DNA from: Dasytiphilus stammeri_K
GTDB lineage: Bacteria; Pseudomonadota; Gammaproteobacteria; Enterobacterales; Enterobacteriaceae
DNA length: 64,000 nucleotides
Direction of reading: 5' to 3'
Assembly: GCA_041944835.1 (NCBI GenBank)
Contig: CP145879.1
Coordinates: 62,001-126,000, forward strand
The notes below the pieces were generated by a model. It had not been told where the DNA came from. It saw only the letters and a program-made list of their open reading frames with translations, and made no database searches. A program made the translations under genes and the position numbers. Of this stretch, positions 57,602 to 64,000 are shown piece by piece (position 1 is the first letter of the stretch; every line of letters starts with the position of its first letter).

Positions 57602-58924
57602 TTAACCGAATTTTTTTGCAAGTTTTGTAAAGATATTACCTCTATGAGAAAAATTATAAAACTGATCAATACTAGAACATGCTGGAGATAGTAAAACTAC
57701 ATCACCCGCTTTAACTGTAGAAGCAATATATAGTATAGCTTCAACCATAGTTTGAGTTTTTGTGCTGATCTCCGGACGTAATTGAGCTAATCGATCTCTA
57801 TCATGTCCAAAACAGTAGACTTTAATCCGATCTCCTTGTAAATAAGGTATAAGAGGATTAAAATTTGAACCCTTTCCATCTCCACCTAATAATAAATGAA
57901 TTATGCCTTTTATAACAATTTCTCTACTCGCATTGAGCGCTACTATAGTACTAGCTACATTAGTTGATTTAGAATCATCTACCCATTGCACATTATGATT
58001 GTTCCACACTAATTGAAATCTATGAGGTAAACCGACAAAATTTCTAAGAGCTGTCAAACTGGATACTCTAGGTAATCCTAAAATATCAGCTACTGCTAAT
58101 GCAGCTAAAACATTAATATAATTATGTTTTCCAATTAATTTCATTTCAGAAGTTTTTAAGACTTTATTATTATTAACTTGTAACCAAATAGTTCCATTTT
58201 TGATATTAAGATGATAATCTCCTTTATCGAGACCAAAAGTAATAGATGGTTGATTAGATTTGATCTTTGGATATGTTAAATAATCTTCTATATTATACAA
58301 ACAAATTGATGCATTATCATAAATCCGCAATTTTGCAGCATTATAACCATTTGATCCCTGTGGATAACGATTAGTATGATCTTCAGTAATATTTAAAATA
58401 GCAGCTACCACTGAGTGCAAACTATAAGTTATTTCTAATTGAAAACTGGATAATTCTATCACGTATAGCTCATACGGATATAATAATAAATTTAAAGCAG
58501 GATTTCCAAAATTTCCACCAATGCCAGTAAAAATACCACTTTTTTTAGCCATTTCATATATTAAAGCGGAAACAGTACTTTTACCATTAGTACCAGTAAT
58601 AGCAATAATTGGAGCTTTAGCCTCCCGACAAAATAATTCAATATCACTAACAATTTGTACACTAGGGCTTACAATTTGTTGAATTAAAATATCTCTTATT
58701 CCAATACCAGGACTGACAACAATCATATCAGCACTCTGTAACCATTTGCTATTTAAATAACCTAAACATGATTCAATAAAAATAGGTAATTTATCTAATT
58801 CAGGTGGAAATTTACGAGTATCCATAACACGTGGAATAATGCCACGTGATAGAAAAAAATTGATACACGAAATTCCAGTTTTTCCTAATCCAATTATAAT
58901 AATATTCTTATTTTTATAATTCAT
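57602..58924 (-). CDS. murD: UDP-MurNAc-L-alanine--D-glutamate ligase MurD
   Basis: Adds D-glutamate to the stem peptide. 440 residues (E. coli 438). N-terminal UDP-binding GLGKTGISC at 12-20, ATP loop GTNGKST at 111-117, central-domain histidine and lysine in NITEDHTNRY, and C-terminal DDSKSTN are recognisable. The start overlaps the mraY stop by 11 bp. Followed by a 91 bp gap where ftsW would lie. Confidence 0.97.
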   Translation of the reverse strand: MNYKNKNIIIIGLGKTGISCINFFLSRGIIPRVMDTRKFPPELDKLPIFIESCLGYLNSKWLQSADMIVVSPGIGIRDILIQQIVSPSVQIVSDIELFCREAKAPIIAITGTNGKSTVSALIYEMAKKSGIFTGIGGNFGNPALNLLLYPYELYVIELSSFQLEITYSLHSVVAAILNITEDHTNRYPQGSNGYNAAKLRIYDNASICLYNIEDYLTYPKIKSNQPSITFGLDKGDYHLNIKNGTIWLQVNNNKVLKTSEMKLIGKHNYINVLAALAVADILGLPRVSSLTALRNFVGLPHRFQLVWNNHNVQWVDDSKSTNVASTIVALNASREIVIKGIIHLLLGGDGKGSNFNPLIPYLQGDRIKVYCFGHDRDRLAQLRPEISTKTQTMVEAILYIASTVKAGDVVLLSPACSSIDQFYNFSHRGNIFTKLAKKFG

Positions 58925-59987
58925 TTAAATTAAACTGAATGAAGAAAATGACTAAACCCATTAATAGTAATAAAAAAGAGATAATACTGAATCGAATAGT
59001 AATTCGCGGTTCAGGTAATCCCTTTAATTCATAATGATGATGAAGTGGTGCCATAAGTAAAATTCTCTTGCCACGAAGCTTAAAGAATCCTACTTGTATA
59101 ATTACTGATAGTGTTTCTATAACAAAGATTCCTCCCATAACTAATAATAAGAATTCTTGCCGTAAGAGTATAGAAATTATTGCAAGTGTAGCACCTAATG
59201 CCAAAGATCCTATATCTCCCATAAAAATTTCAGCAGGATAAGTATTAAACCATAAAAAACCTAAACCTGAACCAATAATGGCAGTGCAAAAAATAACTAT
59301 TTCCATTAAATATGGTGAATAAAATATATGTAAATAATTTGAAATAGTAACGTTACTATTAAACCAAGCTATCAATCCTAATCCAGCTGTAACAAATATG
59401 GTTGGTATAATAGCTAATCCATCTAAACCATCTGTAATATTAACCGCATTGCTAGTACCAATAAGCGTAAAATACGCCAGACATAAACTTATCCAATTTG
59501 GTAATATTAATTTATTCGCTACTGAATTTTTATCCCAAATACATAAAACTAAAATAATGAAAAAAGTAATTATGGACTGAAAAAAATACTTCCAAGATGC
59601 CATTAAACCTTTACTATTTTTACGTACTATTTTTTGATAATCATCAATAAATCCCACTAAACCATATGCAACTAATACAAACAATACGAACCAAATATAA
59701 GGATTTGACAAATGAGTCCAAAGTAATACTGAGCTGATAATAGACATTACTATTAAGATACCACCCATAGTAGGTACCCCATTTTTCCTAAAATGTGATT
59801 TAGGACCTTCATAACGTACTACTTGACCAATTTTAAGATTTTTCAGTTTGTTTATTAAACATGATCCAATAGATATTGTAAAAAAAAATCCTGTTAGAAG
59901 ACTAATAAGAGCACGGAATATAAGAGAGGAAAAAAAGTTCAAACTTGGAAAAAATTCGGTTAGATGTGTAATTATCCAAATTAACAT
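58914..59987 (-). CDS. mraY: Phospho-MurNAc-pentapeptide transferase MraY
   Basis: Integral membrane enzyme joining phospho-MurNAc-pentapeptide to undecaprenyl phosphate (lipid I). 357 residues from the ATG at 59987 (MLIWIITHLTEFFPSLNFFS), which matches the E. coli start; an in-frame ATG 15 codons upstream lies within the murF 3' end. About ten hydrophobic segments are visible, together with GFIDDYQK, NAVNITDGLDGLA and HHHYELKGLPEPR. A GGAGA ribosome site precedes the ATG. Starts 10 bp after murF. Confidence 0.97.
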   Translation of the reverse strand: MLIWIITHLTEFFPSLNFFSSLIFRALISLLTGFFFTISIGSCLINKLKNLKIGQVVRYEGPKSHFRKNGVPTMGGILIVMSIISSVLLWTHLSNPYIWFVLFVLVAYGLVGFIDDYQKIVRKNSKGLMASWKYFFQSIITFFIILVLCIWDKNSVANKLILPNWISLCLAYFTLIGTSNAVNITDGLDGLAIIPTIFVTAGLGLIAWFNSNVTISNYLHIFYSPYLMEIVIFCTAIIGSGLGFLWFNTYPAEIFMGDIGSLALGATLAIISILLRQEFLLLVMGGIFVIETLSVIIQVGFFKLRGKRILLMAPLHHHYELKGLPEPRITIRFSIISFLLLLMGLVIFFIQFNLNEL

Positions 59988-59997
59988 TAAATAAATT

Positions 59998-61377
59998 TTA
60001 TCTCCTTTGATGATCCTGTAAGGAATATACAATTTTTTCCATTAACATCTCACGAGAACCTTTAATTAAGATGGTAATTTTATGAAATTGGCTAATTAAT
60101 ATTTTAAGACGTTTAATTAATGATAATTGATCAGAAAAATGTTCACCATGAGGATGAATTATACTAATATTTTTACTAAAATTACCTATACTAATAATTT
60201 TATCAATTCTCGTAGCGCACATGGTTAAACCTATCTGACGATGACATTCAATAGAATATTCTCCCAATTCTGTCATATCTCCTACAACCATAACCAGATA
60301 TCCAAACATTTTTTCTAATATCATAACGGCGGCTTTCATTGAAGAGACATTTGCATTATAAGTATCGTCAATTAGTAATTTATTTTTATATCGATCTAAA
60401 AAAATCGTATATAGACGTCCTGGTAAGGATTTTACCGACTCTAATCCACTCTTAATTTTTTTTAAAGATATATTAAGTGATGAAGCTAAAGCACTCGCTG
60501 CTAAAGCATTAGCAACATTCTGTTGGCCTAAGAGTGGTAGTAAGATATTAATCTTACCTTGTGTGCTATTTAAGGTAAAAAGTGTATTTTTTGTACTAAC
60601 AATAATATTAGAGGCAAAAAAATGGCTTTGAGATTGTTCTTTAAGAGAAAAAAATAGTAAGATCTTATCTTCTAACAGATTTTTCCATAAAGGTAGATAA
60701 TTACTATCTCTATTAATAATAGCCAATCCATCTTTAACTAATCCAGTTAGTATTTGTCCTTTTTCTATTGCTACTCCTAACCAAGAACGCAGTCCTTGTA
60801 AATGTGATAATGCTATATTATTAATTAATACAATGTCAGGACGTATTAATTGTACACTATATGCAATTTCACCTGGATGATTGGTACCTACTTCAACAAC
60901 AGTAAAAATATCTTCTTCAGTTAATTGTAATAATGTTAATGATACTCCTATGTCATTATTATTATTATTTCTAGTTGATACAGTTTTACCACATTGACAC
61001 AAAATACTTGTAAGCATTTCTTTAACTGTAGTTTTACCACATGATCCAGTTAATGCTATAACTTTTGTTTTCACTTGTTGTCGATTCCATGCAGCTAGTT
61101 TTCCTAAAGCAATACGAGTATCCTTAACTAAAATTTGTGAGATATTAATTGGTAAAATACGATTCACCACCACTGCAATGACTCCTACTAATTCTAAATT
61201 GTTAGCTACGACAAAATCATGTGCATCAAAATTTTTTCCATTCAGAGCAATAAATAGCGCTTCAGTAACCGATTGACTACAACGTGTATCAGTCATTACT
61301 GTTTTAATTTTTAAATTATTACCTATAAGCTTTCCTTCTATAATTTTTTCAATAGTTCTCAATGATACTCGAATCAT
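59998..61377 (-). CDS. murF: UDP-MurNAc-tripeptide--D-Ala-D-Ala ligase MurF
   Basis: Adds D-Ala-D-Ala to complete the pentapeptide. 459 residues (E. coli 452). ATP loop GSCGKTT at 111-117, the VVEVGTNHPGEI motif and DDTYNANVSSMKAA are present. The ATG overlaps the murE stop codon by 4 bp, keeping the tight coupling of the ancestral cluster. Confidence 0.97.
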   Translation of the reverse strand: MIRVSLRTIEKIIEGKLIGNNLKIKTVMTDTRCSQSVTEALFIALNGKNFDAHDFVVANNLELVGVIAVVVNRILPINISQILVKDTRIALGKLAAWNRQQVKTKVIALTGSCGKTTVKEMLTSILCQCGKTVSTRNNNNNDIGVSLTLLQLTEEDIFTVVEVGTNHPGEIAYSVQLIRPDIVLINNIALSHLQGLRSWLGVAIEKGQILTGLVKDGLAIINRDSNYLPLWKNLLEDKILLFFSLKEQSQSHFFASNIIVSTKNTLFTLNSTQGKINILLPLLGQQNVANALAASALASSLNISLKKIKSGLESVKSLPGRLYTIFLDRYKNKLLIDDTYNANVSSMKAAVMILEKMFGYLVMVVGDMTELGEYSIECHRQIGLTMCATRIDKIISIGNFSKNISIIHPHGEHFSDQLSLIKRLKILISQFHKITILIKGSREMLMEKIVYSLQDHQRR

Positions 61378-62876
61378 TTCTTCCTCTGATACTCTTCTAT
61401 TCCTAAGATCTTTTTTACCAGAACTCTATCTGAATAATTGATATATTGATGTCCAATTATTTGATAATTTTCATGTCCTTTTCCAGCAATTATAATCACA
61501 TCACCTTCATTTGCTAGATGAATGGCATATTCTACAGCACTTATACGATCATATAAAACCGTTACGTTACGTATATTTGATATACCATTCAAAATATCAT
61601 TAATAATAAATTTCGGTTTTTCTGTACGAGGATTATCATTAGTGATAATTAATTTATCAGCAAATTTTTCGGCTATTTTACCCATAATATTACGTTTTCC
61701 TGAATCTCGATCTCCTCCGCATCCAAATATACACCATAATTTTTTGCTAAAATGTGGTATTTTTTTAGCAGCTATTAGTACTTCTCGTAATGCATCTGGG
61801 GTGTGTGCATAATCTATTATGATGGTAGGTTTACCAGGCACATGAAATACTTCCATTCTTCCACATATTGGTTGTAATTTTTGGCTCACAGCTAAGATCT
61901 TTTCTCTAGGATATCCTAGAGCAAATAATGTAGTCATGGCTAATAATAAATTTCTTGCATTAAAAGATCCTAACAGCGGATTCTTAAATTGTCCTTTACC
62001 CCAACAACTAGATTGAAAAACAATTTCATTGTTATTATTTAGAGTGGCTTTTAACCAATATTCTCTATGACAAATTGACTTATACTCTCTTTTACTTATA
62101 GTAACTGCAACTGCATTTGGCAATTTTTGCAACCAATAATATCCTACTTTATCATCAGCATTAATAATTATATTTTTTGTATTATGTTTAAAAAAAAATA
62201 GCTCTTTTGCATGTTTATAATTTTCCATATTACAGTGATAATCCAGATGATCACGACTTAAATTAGTGAATACGGATGCAGCAAAAGGCACTGCAGTAAC
62301 ACGATATTGTACAAGTCCATGCGATGAAATTTCCATAGCTACAAATTGAGTATTATTTTCTACTAAAAAATTTAAAAATCTTTGTACATCAACTGCAGAA
62401 TCGGTGGTATTTTTCGTTTGGATTAAATTAGTACCATATAAACCATTTCCTAAAGTTCCCATTACAGCACTCTTTTCACCAAGTAATTGTACCCATTGAG
62501 ATAATAATTGGGTGGTAGTAGTTTTACCATTAGTTCCCGTAACACCTACTATGCGTAATTTTTGTCCAGGATTATCATAAAAACGATTTGCAATATTAGA
62601 AAGTTTTTTCGATAGGTTTGGTAGATAGATAATAGGAATGTTTTTTAAAAATTTTTTTTCTATTTTAGAATCACTCTCAGCAATAACAGCTCTTACTCCT
62701 TTATCAATAGCCTGTAAAATAAAATTACGTCCATCAAATTGATGTCCTTTTAGGGCAAGAAATATATCACCATTTTTTACTAAATTACTATTTGTAGTTA
62801 TTCCATGAAGTAAAACTTTTGGAAGACCCTCTATCATCCATGGAGCTAATAAATTATGTAAATAGCGATTTTCCAA
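61374..62876 (-). CDS. murE: UDP-MurNAc-dipeptide--meso-diaminopimelate ligase MurE
   Basis: Adds meso-diaminopimelate as the third stem residue. 500 residues (E. coli 495) from a TTG start at 62876 with an AGAGGA ribosome site about 10 bases upstream; the product begins MENRYLHNLLAPW, aligning with E. coli MADRNLRDLLAPW. ATP loop GTNGKTT at 114-120; the DNPR motif in ITNDNPRTEKP specifies diaminopimelate rather than lysine. In E. coli ftsI and ftsL precede it; here 133 bp without a gene separate it from rsmH. Confidence 0.96.
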   Translation of the reverse strand: MENRYLHNLLAPWMIEGLPKVLLHGITTNSNLVKNGDIFLALKGHQFDGRNFILQAIDKGVRAVIAESDSKIEKKFLKNIPIIYLPNLSKKLSNIANRFYDNPGQKLRIVGVTGTNGKTTTTQLLSQWVQLLGEKSAVMGTLGNGLYGTNLIQTKNTTDSAVDVQRFLNFLVENNTQFVAMEISSHGLVQYRVTAVPFAASVFTNLSRDHLDYHCNMENYKHAKELFFFKHNTKNIIINADDKVGYYWLQKLPNAVAVTISKREYKSICHREYWLKATLNNNNEIVFQSSCWGKGQFKNPLLGSFNARNLLLAMTTLFALGYPREKILAVSQKLQPICGRMEVFHVPGKPTIIIDYAHTPDALREVLIAAKKIPHFSKKLWCIFGCGGDRDSGKRNIMGKIAEKFADKLIITNDNPRTEKPKFIINDILNGISNIRNVTVLYDRISAVEYAIHLANEGDVIIIAGKGHENYQIIGHQYINYSDRVLVKKILGIEEYQRKK

Positions 62877-63009
62877 GGGATAAATTCCTCTTTTTTAAAA
62901 TTATTCAAAAGTTCTTATTAATTATAGTAGTATAAAGAACAAGTTTATCCAATTAATTATAATTAATTTTATAGATTTAAATCTAATCTCAAAGAGGGTT
63001 TAATGATCA

Positions 63010-63954
63010 TTAATCAACTATCTTTTCTGCAATACGTAAAATGGCACTTCTTGCACGTATATTATGATTTACTTCTATTTTAGTAGGTTTAATCTTTGCA
63101 ATATTTTTTAATTTATGAAGATTGAAAATTTGAGAATTCAATTCGGCGTTTGTTAAAGGAATATCATGAGGTATAAAAATATCACTACTATTATTCTTAA
63201 TAAAACGTTTTACAATTCTATCTTCGATAGAATGGAAGCTAATGACGGATAATCGTCCGGAATTACGTAGAAGTACCAATGCACTTTGTAAAACTTGCTC
63301 TAACTCTTTCAATTCGTTGTTAATAAACATTCGTATAGCTTGAAAACAACGAGTGGCTGGATGTTTTTTAGATTTTCTTCGGCGTGGTACAGTAGCATAA
63401 ATAATATCTACAAGTTCTTTAGTACGTCTAATTGGTTGATGAGATTTATTACGATAAATAATAGAGCGAGCTATACGTCGTGCAAAACGTTCTTCCCCAA
63501 AATTCTTTAAAATCCAATAAATTTCATTTTCACTAGAATTTGATAGCCATTCAGCAGCTGAAAAACCCTTGGTTGGATCCATACGCATATCTAGTGGTCC
63601 ATCATGCATAAAAGAGAAACCACGTTCAGCATTATCAATTTGGTTTGATGATATTCCCAGATCTAATAATATTCCATCCACCCGTCCAATTAATTTTTTC
63701 GGATTCAAATAATCTGCTAACAAAGAAAATTGTCCATGAATAATAGTAAATCGTGAATCACTAATAGTAGCAGCAATTTTGATAGCTTGAGGGTCACGAT
63801 CAATAGCATATAAATGTCCGTTAGAATTCAATTGAGATAAAATCAATTTAGTATGACCCCCTCCTCCAAAAGTCCCATCTATATATATACCATTAGGTTT
63901 AATATTAAGACCTTTAATAGCTTCATATGCTAATACTGGAATATGAGTATTCAT
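63010..63954 (-). CDS. rsmH: 16S rRNA m4C1402 methyltransferase RsmH
   Basis: SAM-dependent N4-methyltransferase for C1402 in the ribosomal P site. 314 residues (E. coli 313). The SAM loop DGTFGGGGHTKLIL (about 27-40), DLGISSNQID and SFHSIEDRIVKRF motifs are intact. It heads the remaining cell-wall cluster; mraZ would lie upstream, but only 46 bp of the upstream side are in the window and show no coding sequence that I can recognise. Confidence 0.97.
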   Translation of the reverse strand: MNTHIPVLAYEAIKGLNIKPNGIYIDGTFGGGGHTKLILSQLNSNGHLYAIDRDPQAIKIAATISDSRFTIIHGQFSLLADYLNPKKLIGRVDGILLDLGISSNQIDNAERGFSFMHDGPLDMRMDPTKGFSAAEWLSNSSENEIYWILKNFGEERFARRIARSIIYRNKSHQPIRRTKELVDIIYATVPRRRKSKKHPATRCFQAIRMFINNELKELEQVLQSALVLLRNSGRLSVISFHSIEDRIVKRFIKNNSSDIFIPHDIPLTNAELNSQIFNLHKLKNIAKIKPTKIEVNHNIRARSAILRIAEKIVD

Positions 63955-64000
63955 GATTATGGAATAATATCTAACTATAGATTATAATTTGAACATGGAG

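Overview
This 64 kb window looks like a piece of the reduced, AT-rich chromosome of an obligate, probably insect-associated, endosymbiont of the Enterobacterales. The reasons are: nearly every protein aligns by recall with its E. coli counterpart at close to full length; coding sequence is strongly AT-biased (roughly 30% GC by eye); small blocks of genes keep E. coli order while the genes between them have been deleted; and no transposon, prophage, CRISPR array or secretion island is visible. The exact genus is not determinable by eye; a Sodalis/Baumannia/Blochmannia-like lineage is a guess. A run of 100 N at 24500-24599 marks an assembly gap of unknown true size inside the rRNA operon.

Layout. 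1-6.4 kb (minus): lipA (cut by the window edge), lipB, holA, leuS, ybeY, miaB. 6.5-6.9 kb: Met-Leu-Gln-Gln tRNA operon with a visible sigma70-type promoter. 7-11.7 kb: glnS, fldA, ybfF, ybgI and a two-gene operon of a 50-residue DUF5993-like membrane protein plus an unusual DsbB. 11.8-21.2 kb (plus): sdhCDAB-sucABCD, i.e. complex II, 2-oxoglutarate dehydrogenase E1/E2 and succinyl-CoA synthetase. 21.2-26.4 kb (minus): rrs, gap, rrl, rrf, tRNA-Asp, with promoter, boxA elements and a pre-16S processing stem. 26.4-34.1 kb: ppa, gmk, rpoZ, pyrE, dut, rpmB, rpmG, mutM, yibN, tpiA, fpr, glpK. 34.3-40.9 kb: hslVU behind a sigma32-like promoter, deoB, deoD, radA and a LysR regulator. 40.9-47.5 kb: corA, a YsnF-type stress protein with an OmpA-like membrane protein, the Arg-His-Leu-Pro tRNA operon, rho, trxA, a 573 bp spacer, hdfR and tRNA-Trp. 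47.5-53.3 kb: aroE, tsaC, def, fmt, secA. 53.5-64 kb: a DciA-like (DUF721) protein, then ddlB, murC, murG, murD, mraY, murF, murE and rsmH.

How the genes fit together. LipB and LipA make the lipoyl group that SucB (Lys44) needs, and flavodoxin (FldA) with its reductase (Fpr) is the usual electron donor for radical-SAM enzymes such as LipA and MiaB. The sdh-suc run is one oxidative arm of the TCA cycle. The mur genes make peptidoglycan precursor up to lipid II.

The most notable observations are: the division/cell-wall cluster keeps its precursor-synthesis genes, but ftsL, ftsI, ftsW, ftsQ, ftsA, ftsZ and lpxC are missing from their usual slots, and the elongation genes mrdA/mrdB are missing from the lipB-holA interval; the LeuRS proofreading domain has lost its conserved HDQRD-type motif; a DciA-type helicase loader candidate is retained; a DUF5993-DsbB pair and a YsnF-OmpA pair, both atypical for such genomes, persist; and two LysR regulators survive.
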